Assembly (NCBI GenBank): GCA_963585895.1
Contig: OY757904.1
Location: 507,571 to 571,570, forward strand
Origin: Sepioteuthis lessoniana
Taxonomy: Eukaryota > Mollusca > Cephalopoda > Myopsida > Loliginidae
Length of the DNA stretch: 64,000 bases
Direction: 5' to 3'
The notes beneath the pieces were generated by a model. That model was not told where the DNA came from and did not search any database. It saw only the letters and a list, made by a program, of their open reading frames with translations. Both the position numbers and the translations under genes were made by a program. This document shows, piece by piece, positions 20,351 to 32,529 of this stretch (its first letter is position 1; the number at the start of each line of letters is the position of its first letter).

Positions 20351-23300
20351 TATTCAACCAAGAATGGTGTAATGAAGAACAACAAAAGGATGGAGAAAAC
20401 TATTTACAAAAATTAATGATTAAAATAAACTCAGTTCCCAAATTACATAAGTCTCTAAACCAAATCTGTTAGGCTCTTTGTATAGGAATCTATTAAATCA
20501 GATTGTTTTATTCTTGTAAAACAATTAAAAGGGGTTAACAGAATTTAAGTTGATATTGGTTTGTTTTAATTTGATTATTACCTGACCTTTGAATTTATCT
20601 TCAGTTTATCTTCTTTGATTTCTTGTTGTGCCCTATGATGGTGGGATACCTCATATAATTTGTTGTCTCTGTTCAAACTTCAAGCATCAGACTGATGTTG
20701 TTTCATGTAAATTGAGGGAACATATGAAAAATTCTTTTAAAAAAAGGTTATGTTCATGGAATTGTGCAAAGTAAAATATTTACACAGTAATTGCTGATAA
20801 TTGCTACAGTTTTCAATTATCATGTCAAAAATACAATCATTGAAATATTTGTATGAAAAATTCATAAGAACTCTTTTTACTAGGAGAAATTTAACTTATC
20901 ATATATACTAGTATATAAATCAGTTGGCCATAAAAGTCAACCAAAATTCCGAAATGTTCATTTAAACTTATGTCTATATATTTGCCAGAAAATAAATTAG
21001 CACAATTTCAGTCTATCAAAAATTCTTGTGTTACTAAGAATAATTTGTTTGGGGTAATACTTGTATCTTTGTTGATATCTGGCTATTTATAGTAGTTTGT
21101 TTAACAGAAACTGACAATATCGTGGGCATTACCTTTGGATTAGTCGTCCTTGTTTAACAATTTTACTACCGAAGTTTAAACATATAGTTCATTTTCATCA
21201 TTCATACTTTGCTTTTATTTTATCTTTGTTGCTAATACTATAAAAGTCATCAGTTATTGGTGGAACTTTTAGTTACAATAATAATGTATTTGATTCACCA
21301 TTTTCATCTTGAATAAGTGTAATCATTTGGTACTTCCATTTATGGAAGGTTTAGCAGCATAGGATATTTCTTACATCAACAGTGTAAATCAAGATTTATT
21401 TTTCTTGAAAATTTACAGCAAACATAAAGCAGGTAAGAAGTTGTATATATAAAATTTATAACTATTATAAAAGTCATGTTACTTGTCTAGTATGAAAGAA
21501 TTGATTACCATCTGGTAGTAGGCCTACTGATAGTATCACTCCCCTACTTTGGTATGGCCTTATTTTTTTTATTCGGCCATGCATCAGTAGCTTTATGCTT
21601 GCCATATTAGTTGACCTTTAGTTTTTGAGAGTTAGCTATGATTAAAAAGTCAACTTATACAATGGCATAAATAATAGTAAATTGACCAAGGTTAATAGGA
21701 GAAAATGATGTTTTATCCTCAAAGCCTCAGTTAAAAATGACTGCTAACACTACTTCTAAATCTGATCTTTATTTGAATCCAGAACCTACATAGCCAGTAT
21801 GCTATAATCTAAGATAGTATTTTAACTTTTGGTTCTTTGTGCAGGAGACCTATGTCAGGTTTAATTAAGGATAGCAATGCAATTCTTTCAAGAACATGAA
21901 TCCACAATTATAACACCACAATTGCCTTTCTATAAGAGATCTGATCTTTATATTTTGAAAAAATTATTTTCCATAGTGAATATTGATTAGCCCCACTGTA
22001 TATGAACAGCTCATTTTCATTCAGTTACATAACAGGTAAAACAAGTTCAATAAAACAGAATTCATCTCATTAGATGAATTTATGAAGGTATAGATTCCTT
22101 GAAAATGTCCATATCAACAAGTTAATTATATATCATTGTTATATTATATTTAGAATCACTTCTCACATTCATATTGGGATTTGTCCAATTGACTTGCTGA
22201 TCTCAATTTTTCCTAAAAAATAGTATTATGCTCACCAACATTTTGTAGTATATAGAGTAATTCCTTTAGATTCACAATTTCCTCTTCTTCAGTTAAAAAA
22301 AAAAAAAATTATATTGAATTTCTACACAGAATCTGTTTCTTTCAAATTTGAATTTTTATTATTTCTCATGACTTGATTTTTAAGAATTTATGATAATATT
22401 CAGTTGCACTTATGACATGGTTTTCATATGGATGAATATTAATGTTTATCAAATTCATCATTAAGCTGTACAAAGGCTAGTAGAGAGAAATGATGGTAGC
22501 AAGGTTATGTTGTACCAGTTTTTCAAATAGGAAGTATTTGCTTGTCTTAAAAAATCAGCATTTCAGATTCTAGTTAGGGTTTGAGCACTGACAGTGTTAA
22601 GGTCAAATCATGGGTTTAAGCAGAAATTTATTTTCATATTCACTTCATTCCTGGTGGGTGAACATGGAGAAATAAAACAGAAAACTGCTGGAAATCACTA
22701 TTGTATTAATATCCCTTTTTAATTAAGTAACATATTTGGCCTATAAAAGATAATTTATAAGGATATTTGTGTTACTGCCACTCACTGCCACTCATTCAAA
22801 CCTTTTAGCTGTCCACTTAGAGCTTTAGTAGACAGCACTCTAAACACTGGACACTATAATATTTGTTGTGTTTTAAAAAATGTATTCATTTAAATGTTCA
22901 TTTTATATCCTGTAAATGTTGCTGACCCCATCAAAGTTTGAACCACACCCTTTGTATCATGATACTTGGACCTTTAATACTAGACCCATAGTTCTTCATT
23001 ATGAGTTATTTTTGTAATTTCAAATGTAATAGAAATCTCATAAATGGAATGGAAGTGGTCAAGAACTTCTCATGAGTAAAAGAGATAATTTGCCAAGTTG
23101 CAGGCACACCTCAAAGATTCACCAGGAATTTTTTGTTCATTACTTACCTTTCAAAATATGATATCATTTGTTGATGTTCTTTTAACAAAGATATCATTTT
23201 AACTGCTTTAATATTGAGTCAACCACTGAAAAGCATAAACCTGCCCTAAACATGTTGCTCATAATGCAGTCAATAAAAATATTCAAATTTTCATCAGATA

Positions 23301-25385
23301 CACAATACTCTTGGAATGTTGGGATAGTAGTCTCCATCTTTTGCAATATATGTGAATTTTTTGTACTAACATCTTTCTAACTAAATGAATATACCTTTTT
23401 ATAGAATGGAACCAACCACTTCATTGTGATTCACTCAGTTTGTTTTTTGTTATATTTTTTTTTTACTTCTCACTAAATTTGATACTTTTTTGAATACCTT
23501 TTTTAAAACCAAGATTTCATTGTTTCAGCTTGAAACTTATAAATTCTAAAAGTTTCTGGTTGTCAATTCCTATCATAACATCTATATATTTAATGTATTG
23601 CTTTTAGAAGTTATGATGCTATACAGGCCTTACCAGCTGTCTGCATTGGAAATTGTTTTTAGGTGAAGTATGTGGATGAAAGCCAACTTGGATTATTTAT
23701 AATATCAGTAACCAAACTGGCAATAAAAAATATTTCATATTGAATTAACATTTTGAAGTGCTTAATTAAATTGCAATAATTTACCCTTGTGTTGATTCGA
23801 AAAATATTTGACAAATTTGAATTTAACACTTTTTTATATATAAATATAATTGATGGATGTTTTACATAAGGTATTTTATTTAATTTAATAGTTAAAATAG
23901 TGCTGGTTGTTATTATAATCCTAGTTTTAGATTTCATTTTCTTATTTTATATCTGGTTTTTATTGAATTTGAAGTGCCTCTAAATCTTATGACTTATTAT
24001 GACTATATACATGAATATAAAGCATAAATGCTTGAATTATAGAATTCTATATAAACATAGATGAGTAATTATGTAGGCTAAAAGGTCAAAGTTTAGAACG
24101 CAGATATGTTAAGACTAATAAACAAATATAAAAAAATCACTTCTATTTATTTCATTTTTATAAATGCTATTTTATTATTTTTGTTGTCTATTGACACTTA
24201 ATAGTTACAAACAGTATTAGTCACTATAAAGAAAAATCCATTCAATAAAAAAGCAATTTACCAATTATGTTGTTTGTATTATCCTAATAAGTTAATTTCA
24301 TTGAATGAAAAATTTTACAGAATTTACATAAGGGATGCTTAAAAGATTTATTGATTGAAACATTTTTGCTTCTGTCTGGATTACCAGTCCTAACTAAGCA
24401 ATAATGCTACATAATCATTTTACACCTCTAAACCTACTTAGTTATGTCTAATAAAATGAAACTAATTATTTTTGTAAGACAAATATTTTTTTCTTTTTGA
24501 TAAAGTTTAAAAGAGTAAATTCTGAACAACTATTGTAGTAAAATAGTTGCTCACTTTTTATTGTTTGTTATTACTTTCTGAATGAAAGTCTCTTTTCTGT
24601 TTAGAGAAAAAAAAGATTTGAAAGTAAAATCTCTCCATATCTGCAATATATATAAAATTTTAAATAAATCTGTTGTCAGGTTTTGTGTCCGTTGTAGAAA
24701 CTCTTAAAAAATTTCATCACTTCTTGAAACCTTTATTTTAGTTTCTAATCTTAATTTCAATTTTTATGTATATAGTTTATTTATGAACTTATATTTTCAT
24801 TTGCTAATGTTTCCAGACTCTTAGATGAAGCTACATCATTAAGTTTGGAACCTAATGAGGATGAAAAAAGTATTCATTTTTCAATTTAATTCCTTTTTTA
24901 GTCCATGTACTTAATTCATGAGGGAATATTAATCATATGAATTAAACATCATATAGAGAAAATTTCAAATCAAAAATGACTTCATATGAGGTTATAAATT
25001 TATTGATCCTACAGCCTACTATATATTTGACCTTATTGATTAGTCTTTCCTTTTTTCTTTACCTTAGGTAACAATGAATAATCAATCTTGGTTGGATAAG
25101 TCTTAAGATTTCTTCCATGATGCTACTTTGGAATTTGTTTGTCAGAACTGGTAACTAAAGACTTTCTTGCTATGTAATTAATTTCATCTTACAAAAGTTT
25201 ATTGTATCTTTTTCTTTTTAGATCTAAGAAAGATTGAAATAAAATGAAATTGGAATTTTGCATACATTTTATTTAATTCATATGACTCACAAAACTATGT
25301 CCTGAAACAACTTTTATCTATCAAAGTAGGTTACAATAAGTTTATGAGCCAACAAATTTTTGAATATATAATTTTATGTATTATA
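20351..25385. other. About 5 kb of AT-rich sequence without recognised elements
   Basis: I found no transposon domain, SINE head or long tandem repeat here. All open frames are short, with no recognisable content. Poly-A/T runs occur near 22290 and 23455. A segment near 24900-24960 resembles one near 8155-8215 (both contain an ATGAAT(T)AAAACATCATA-like block), hinting at an old dispersed repeat. Confidence 0.5.
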
Positions 25386-25389
25386 ATAC

Positions 25390-25875
25390 AACAAAATCTG
25401 TTTGTTTGTTTATTTGTTTGTCTGTTTGTTTGGGTTTTATGCCATATCAACGACCTTTGTAGGTTATTTAATGCCAAATCTATTTTTATACAAATAAACA
25501 GTTCTTTTTCAAACAATTCAGTTCAGCATAAGTACATGGTTTAATAGTTCAAAACATTTCTATTTCAAGCTATTCAGTTTAGTCAAACAGTTCTATTTCA
25601 AACAATTCAGTTTGGATTTACTATGTAGATTAAATCTCAAAACAGTCCTATTTCAAACAATTCAGTTTAGCATAAGTACACAGTTTAGTTCTATTTGACC
25701 CATAGATAGGATAACAATGAAGAGGTGCTCCGCATTTTCCAAAGCTCCAGCATTACTGGAACCTCACTATCAGATTGTTCAGTGTCATATCCAGGACACT
25801 CTTGGGGGGGGGGTTTCTTACCCCTCTGCAGAGGTACAGTCAGTGTATTCTACAGCCCCAGCTGACTGGACAAAA
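25390..25875 (-). mobile_element. SINE-A element with (AAAC)n tail, copy 1
   Basis: On the minus strand: a head block with CTGCAGAGG and GTGTCCTGGATATGACACTG, then CCAGTAATGCTGGAGCTTTG, then several near-tandem subunits like CTGAATTGTTTGAAATAG, then a tail with TTTGGCATTAAATAACCTAC, and a tail of AAAC units at 25397-25432. The same order recurs at 32.0, 36.4 and 62.2 kb. The tail resembles the 3' end of the LINE at 18.7 kb. No clear tRNA-like head is visible, so the SINE label rests on length, tail and copy structure. Confidence 0.75.
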
Positions 25876-27504
25876 CAAAATCTGGCACTTATATATATAG
25901 AGAGAGTGAGAGAGGGGGGCAGGAGATAAAGAGAGAGAGAAAGAGATTATCTTCATCTTTGTTGTTTTTAATGCTTCAAATGATACATTCTTCAGCTTTC
26001 CTCATATCTGAAGGCTAATGATAAAAGAGCATTCATTTTACACAATAGATATTTTTGTAGTTTCCTTCCTTGGCAATGCACTTTATTCAGTGGTGAAAAA
26101 GTATGTCTACAGACTTAAGGATTATTTCTCATATATTATGTATTGTGTCTTATCTTTAGAATTTCCTTAGTACTTTTTTATTCTTTTTCAACTTTCAACC
26201 AAAAAAAAAAAAAATCAGATAATTGCTTGTTAAGTTATTAGTATTAATGAAAGAATTAGTTGATTGAAATCTGTCCACAAGTTGATCAATTTTAGGAAAT
26301 GGCTGAAATGTTGTATCAATATGAAGATATAATTAAAAATCTCATGGAATAAAAGAATAGTTAATTTGGGACGTAAGAGGACAATTAGAGTTGTTGACAT
26401 ATTTGTATATGTTTCAGGATTTAGGATGAAAGGAATTAGTTGTGAAAAAGAAAAAAATGATGCCATTTTGACTTCAAAGAAAAGTCTATACAAAAAAGTG
26501 GCTCACAACTTCCTTATGATTAGAGATTCTATGCTTATTTTTTCTAACCTATAAATTGATGAATACATCTAACTAATCATTAAAAAAACTCTTTTAGCAG
26601 GCAGTTCAGAAGATATGTTCAAGTTTATGCCAAAATTTCTCTTGATTAGATGTGTCTTAGATATAAAACATACTTTCATCCTCTTTGTTGCCGAGATTAA
26701 ATCCTTTCCATATATTTTATACATAACTGTTTCAGTACATTTTGCTCCTAATTGAAAGAATTATTTATAACTCATTTTATTATAATGAATTTCAAATCAA
26801 GTGCTATCTTTCAACCAGCCGTCAATCTTATATATGGTTAGTTTATACTATTTCTGTTATGTCTTTATACCAAATACATATATAAATACATACATAATCA
26901 CTTACATACCTACTCACATATATCTGTACCAAAAGTGGATTGTATCTCTCATATATAATCTTGAACATTCTGTCACATAAAAGCTTGACTTTAATATTCA
27001 CCCAAACAAAATTTTAAATCTTTGTTAACAAAGTTCTCATTTGTTAAATAAGCCCCGCTTCAGTAGTTAAAGTGTCTATCATAAAATCTAACATTCTTCC
27101 ATTTACTGAAGTTGGTCATTTTTGTTTTTATTGCTCATCATGAACTCACTTGAGAAACAGATTTCTTTTTGCAATGCAACTGTAAACTGAGAAGAGTTTA
27201 GACTTGTGATTTTTGACAAGGAGTCATACAATATACAGGGCATATTCAGTTCAAAGAAAAAGCAGTTTATTCACAGATCTAACAAGTACATAACTGATGA
27301 CAAGGATGTTTATATTTGCTCAGATTTAAGAGAATTTATAGTCTTTGGCTCTATGCTAAGACAAGTTTGATTTCTCAATAAATTGTTAATTTAAAACAAA
27401 TGATTAGGAAGAAGTTTAAGAAGATCATGGTAGGTTCATAAAAGTTCTTAGATTTTAAAGTGTTTGTCTTAGTGAGATCCATCTACAGAAAGATTAAATG
27501 AATT

Positions 27505-27505
<1 letters not shown>
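25876..27505. other. Unrecognised AT-rich stretch
   Basis: Begins with an AG-rich simple repeat at about 25900-25945. No gene or repeat family was recognised in the remainder. Confidence 0.45.

Positions 27506-27508
<3 letters not shown>

Positions 27509-27562
<54 letters not shown>
27509..27562. repeat. (TA)n microsatellite
   Basis: About 27 TA units in direct tandem. Confidence 0.9.
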
Positions 27563-27565
<3 letters not shown>

Positions 27566-27770
27566 ACCATGCTGGTTGTCACTTTCTCACTTCGTGGGTT
27601 TGTGGCAGACTAAATGTGGTATAATTTGGAGAGTGCTCAATATCTGTGATAGAGCTATTATATAATAATAATAAGTAAATATATATGAGTTTTTATAGAT
27701 ATTTAATTGCATGGAAGCTTGTCTGTGAGCACAGGTTTCATGCTATGTTATGAACAACAATCATCTGTCA
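27566..27770. repeat. Dispersed repeat R, composite copy
   Basis: Shares GTGGTATAATTTGGAGAGTG and CTCAATATCTGTGATAGAGC with 54.49-54.54 kb. Its second part (27705-27765) is the inverse of a block that includes AGCATGAAACC and ACAGACAAGCTTCCATGC, which is in direct orientation at 54.63-54.67 kb and in part at 29.05-29.08 kb. The mixed orientation suggests two abutting pieces of one family. Confidence 0.6.
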
Positions 27771-27989
27771 GAGAAAGAAAGATATTGGAGAAATCGAAAA
27801 AAATTGAAAAATACTGTCAAAGAATTTTAGGATTGTGTACAACTCTTTTTGATTGTGTGTAGATTATATCTGTGTATTATTGTGTGTGGTCGTATAAGTG
27901 ATATTTAGTATGTGTGTGTATGAAGATACATGCATTGAGCAGCAAATTTGAGGTTGTCTCCTGGATATATGAGTTGCAATGTGTAGCCA

Positions 27990-28680
27990 AAGTCGCTACA
28001 GTTTGACCAAGTAGAAAAAATTTTTTTGTAATCTTGTATGTGTTTGTGTGTGTAGTGATGATTTTAACTAAGGAACAAAATATCATCATCATTACATTAC
28101 GAAGAAAATAAAGTTTTGATTTGTAAGCATAATAGACGAAGGAATATGGTGGGTCAGAATAAATATTGTGGTGATGAGACATGTTATATTGTAATATACT
28201 ATTATGCTATATTAGTATTGTATGCTGGAATATGTTTTGTTTTAGATTGCAATAATAATTTGTATTAGTTATGATGTGTTTATAATATATTGCATATAAA
28301 CCATTGTAATCCATGATTGTATGTGCGCAAGGAATGTAGTGAATATATTGTGTTAAGATTTTGAAATAATTGTTTGAATTAGTTATGTCGTTTTTTTTTT
28401 GTTTTTTTATGTGTGTGAGTGTGTATGGTGTTGATTTTAATTAAGGAGCAAATTATCATCATTGCATAATTAAGCAAATGAATTTTTGATTTGAAGTGTA
28501 AGCATGATAAGTCTTGGACATAAGGATAATAGGTAGGGGTGGTTGTGTTGGAGTATGATAATAATTTTTATTAGCTCTCTATGTTGTGTTAATGTTATAT
28601 TATGTATATGTTATTGTAATATATGATGGTGTATGCATAAGGGATATGTTAAATATACTATGTGGAGACGTATTTCTAAC
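27990..28680. repeat. Diverged tandem duplication of about 370 bp
   Basis: Two consecutive blocks (starting about 28040 and 28420) share the order: a GTGTGTGTAGTGATGATTTT-like start, AATTATCATCATTGCAT-like sequence, a TTTTGATTTG segment followed by TAAGCATAATA/TAAGCATGATA, and later ATATGATGGTGTATGCATAA/CATGATTGTATGTGCGCAA. Similarity is visible but diverged. No coding content. Confidence 0.5.
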
Positions 28681-28689
28681 ACTCATGAA

Positions 28690-30280
28690 AACATAGCTAA
28701 CATAATGTCAATAGGTTGTGGGGGTGCATGGTGATGGATATAAAGATTTAATGGAGGAAGATTGTACTTACAGTGTGTTGGGTGTGTTGCTTGATGGAGG
28801 AAAGTGATATTTATGGTGTGTTGGGTGTGTTGTGGGGTTGTTTTTTGTAGTGGAGGTTGTATAGGTAAGGTGGATGTGTTATGTGTATGGGTCGAAATGT
28901 GAGAGTTGATGTTTGTTCTCATGTCTGCGTTTGGATAGAATTTCTGATTTTTTGTTTAGTAGGGTGTGTAATAATTGCTAGTTTCTCATGGAGGCAAAGA
29001 AGGCATTTTTTTATGTCTTGCTGTAACCAGGTGCTAGTTTTAGTATTTCCCTGGTGGTCGCAGACAAGCTTCCATGCTATTAAATATATATAAAAATTAA
29101 TATATATTTACTTATTATATATATATATATATATAATGGTTGTATAGGTGAGAAACTAACTGTCACCAAGCACCACTGACACTATGTCTACACTATCCAA
29201 ATTTAGATATGTATGATCTAACCATAAGTGTAGCTCCTATTTTAACTCTCTTAACTACAGATAAATCTCATTTCATATTCCTAAATATGCAAAAGAGCTC
29301 TCACAGATATTCATTGAAAACTGTGCCTTTTTTGTATTGAGCACTCTAAATATCTTACAATTTGGAGGTGCTTGTGGCACCGAATTCTAACCATAATATA
29401 TGTGTGTGTGTGTTTTCTATGATAATTTAAACTGCCTGTACAGCCAATCCTCAAGTGATAAGTTGGTAAGGAAGTTATTATTCATTCCTATAAATAATGT
29501 TTTTTAATAACCATAATTTTTAGCACAGGTTTGACCTGGGTACACTTGTTATTGTTTATTAAATGTTTTGACAGATAGAAACCAGCATTGATTCAGTTGC
29601 ATTTGTTTGCCAGCAACCTCAGAGACTTGATATTTGATAACTACACATCGTACAGAAGAGGATATAGAATCAATTTTAAGTTTTAGACAAGAATTATCTA
29701 CCCCAATATCTTCTGAATCACATTCAAAATTTACCAATGTTAGCATCTATTTATCTTCTAACAAGGACAAATATAACACATGGTCTAGTTGAATGTGTTA
29801 GTGATGAGTGGGGGGGGAGTGCACACATATATGTGTGAAAAGAAGCCAAAATTGCTCTGTCCCTACTGCCTCTGCTGCCAAGACACCATGGTAACACATG
29901 ATTTTCTCCTTGGCAAAATACTACTCCTGAGTTGGAATCATCTGGGACAAGGTGCATCCGCTTTCATTTTGCCTCCAGACAAGGCTGATCTCAGCTGCAA
30001 ATGGAAATGATCTTCTTTTTTTAAAGAACTCTGAAAGTATCTGTACACTTTCATTTCAGAAATTTACATCAACAAAAACTTTTAATTCTATTTGTGAAGG
30101 TTGTACAATTTTCAAGTGTTTCATAACAATTCATATTTCTCCTTTTGCTTATTAATTACAAGTGTTTGTACTTTAACTTATTTCCCTTTGTTAATATTTC
30201 CTTCAAACTCAGATTTTGTTTACTATTTTGACTTGGAAATAAATTAAGTTTATAAGATTCTATTCAATTTCAATTCTTCA
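28690..30280. other. Unrecognised stretch with GT/GTT-rich sequence and a repeat R fragment
   Basis: A GTGTTGGGTGTGTTG segment occurs twice at about 28777-28835. A fragment of repeat R (CTGGTGGTCGCAGACAAGC) lies at about 29050-29085, followed by a TA tract at 29118-29136. Overlapping open frames on both strands near 29750-30010 have no recognisable domain. Confidence 0.45.
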
Positions 30281-30281
30281 T

Positions 30282-31128
30282 CATCATCATCATCATGTCG
30301 TGCCGCTCGCACAGATATCCCTGACCCTCTCTTGCCACTTCTCCCTATCATTCATCGCCTCTGGCAGGTCTTCAGGGCTACATCCCATATCCTCACATAG
30401 CTGCTGAATGTATGTTCGAGCAGGTCATCCTGCTTTTGCTTGGCCATATGCGGGGATCCATAGGAGTACATCACTTATGAGCTCGTCCCTGCTTCTCCAG
30501 TAGTGTCCTGCATGTCTGGTTCTTCTAACTTGGATAGTTTTCGTGATGGGAGGCAGGTGGCCGTATAGTTGGTGCCTTGTGGGGTGTTGCCGCCAGGACT
30601 TGTTCAATATTGCTCGCAACGTTCTTATGTAATTGCCGTCTAGCTTCTTCTCCAGCCGTTTAGTTAGCGTCCAAGTAGTGCATCCATATAGCAGTATCGA
30701 TACGACTGCTGCCTGGAAGAAACGCGTTTCATTTTATCAGTCAGGTCTGATTTCCATATAATCAATAGCCTATCAATAGCTGTCCATGCCTTTGCTAGCT
30801 GTGTGTTGATGTCTTTTTCGGTTGATGAGACGCTGCTTCCTAGGTAGGTGAAGTTGTCTACCAGTTTCAGAGAGGTTCCGTCTAGTGTGGAAATGTCACC
30901 TGTTTGATTATAGCACATATATTCAGTTTTCTGTGCATTGACATGGAGGCCAATGCCTGTGGCGGCTCGATCCAAACTATGCAGTAGTGTTTCGGCTCGG
31001 TTGGGTGTATTTGCCAGTAACGCTATGTCATCAGTGTAGTCGGCGTCGGTAATTGTTTTTGCCGGGTACCTTCTGCTTCTTTTCTTTTTCAGCTCGAAGC
31101 CGTTTTCTCTGATTTTATCAATCGATTT
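30282..31128 (-). pseudogene. RTE-type LINE, 5'-truncated copy with broken RT
   Basis: The minus strand encodes the last part of a reverse transcriptase closely similar to the intact copy at 56.44-57.65 kb. It begins at SIDKIRENGFEL, contains the catalytic region as DADYTDDIALL, and continues through LHVNAQKTEYMCYNQ. The active-site Ala of YADD is Thr here (YTDD). A frameshift near 30720 ends the first frame after about 130 codons, and the C-terminal region (LNKSWRQHPTR..., 30425-30619) continues in another frame. The 3' end is an ATGATGATGATG run at about 30282-30295, as in the other copy. Insertion by target-primed reverse transcription with 5' truncation is the expected origin. Confidence 0.9.
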
Positions 31129-31134
31129 CAATAC

Positions 31135-32020
31135 TTAGTCTCTTTTATTCTCTTCCTCTGCATCACTCTCTGCTTTTGCTATCTCCCCTCTCCCACTTTT
31201 CTTGTTGAAATACTCTAGTTTTTTTGCTTGGCACATTTTGTCTATCTTTCTATCTCCCTTTTTATTCTCTAAATCTTTTGTTCTCAGATTAAAGTTTTCC
31301 TTTATATGTTTTTAATTTGCATAAAATCACTTCTTTCCTATCTCTCTTTTTTTTCTTATGTTCTGATTATATATTTTTTCTGTCTTTTAATTTCTCAGTT
31401 TTCGTTTCCCTAATGAAACTATGGGTAGTTATCAACCCTAAAAGAACTTGCTATTCATAAAAAAAAAATCATCATCCTGAAATTTAGTGATATCTATGAC
31501 TTTGAAATATATGTCCATAATCATTTTCTCTTCTTTAAACCCTTCCTCCCTCCCCCTCTCTTTCTCTCTCATTTTTATTTTTATCATTCCTTTTATTTTG
31601 ATATTCTCTCTATTTTCTTCATTTAAATTGATTCTTTCAAAGATTTTCTCTGCTCTAAAAATTTCCCTTTTTTCCTATTTTATTTTGCTCTTTTCTCCGT
31701 TCAAGTTTGGCTATTTTATTTCCCTTCATTTTCGAACATTAAAAAAAAAATTTTTTACCCCAATCACTTATAAGAAAGAAGCTCATGGATACTTTATATG
31801 GATGGAACGATCTTTTTTTCTTGCTTTCTTTTCTTCTTCTCTTAATTGTTTTCCTTGCTTGCTGACTGCCTTCAACTGAGAATCCCTCTATTGCTGGTAG
31901 ACTTTTTACTCCAAGAAAAAAAAGTTTTGTCTTTGTTCTTACAACACTATAATTATTTTTCATTGTAAGCAAGAATTAGTCTTAATTATCTAAGAAGATC
32001 TGTAAATCATTGTCCTTTAT
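31135..32020. other. T-rich/CT-rich low-complexity stretch
   Basis: Pyrimidine-rich sequence dominated by TCTCT, TTTTCTT and CCCTTCC runs. The 130-codon open frame at 31487-31879 is hydrophobic, compositionally biased and unsupported by any domain. I treat it as an artefact of the pyrimidine tract. Confidence 0.55.
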
Positions 32021-32023
32021 TTG

Positions 32024-32528
32024 GAAGCCCTATCATCTGGTTCTGCACAATACACCGACTGCATCTCTGCCAAGGGGTAAGACTCCTCCAATGAGTCCTG
32101 GATATGACACTGAACAATCTGATGTCAAGACTCCAGTAATGCTGGAGCTTTGGGGAATATGGAGTACTCCTTTGTTGTAGTACCTGATAGGGTCCTATCT
32201 ATGGGTCAAATTGAACTAAACTGTGTGCTTATCCTAAACTGTATTGTTTGAAATAGAACTGTTTTACATTTAACTTTGTGTAAATAAATGACTGATATTT
32301 AATTGAATTGTTAGTGATATATAGAAATTCTTGGAACAATTAAACTTTGTTGACTAAACTAAATAGCTTGAAATAGAAATGTTTTTGGCATTTAAACTGT
32401 ATACTTATGCTAAACTGAACTGTTTGAAATATATATTGAAATTTGTTTATATGTATAAAAATCGATTTGGCATTAAATGACCTACAATGGTTGATATGTC
32501 ATTAAACCAAACCAAACCAAACCAAACC
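32024..32528 (+). mobile_element. SINE-A element, copy 2, with (AACCA)n tail
   Basis: In order: CACCGACTGCATCTCTGCCA, GAGTCCTGGATATGACACTG, CCAGTAATGCTGGAGCTTTG, CCTATCTATGGGTCAAATTG, several subunits like CTGTTTGAAATAG, then ATTTGGCATTAAATGACC, TTGATATGTCATTAAACC and a tail of AACCA units. It is one of the best preserved copies of the family. The tail block closely matches the 3' terminus of the LINE at 18.72 kb. Confidence 0.8.
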
Positions 32529-32529
32529 T

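Noticed and set aside
29751-30010. ORFs on both strands at the same position
   Set aside because: Mutual shadows without a domain; no basis to prefer either.
31487-31879. 130-codon ORF with hydrophobic protein
   Set aside because: It lies in a T/C-rich tract that produces Phe/Leu/Ser runs in any frame; no family resemblance.
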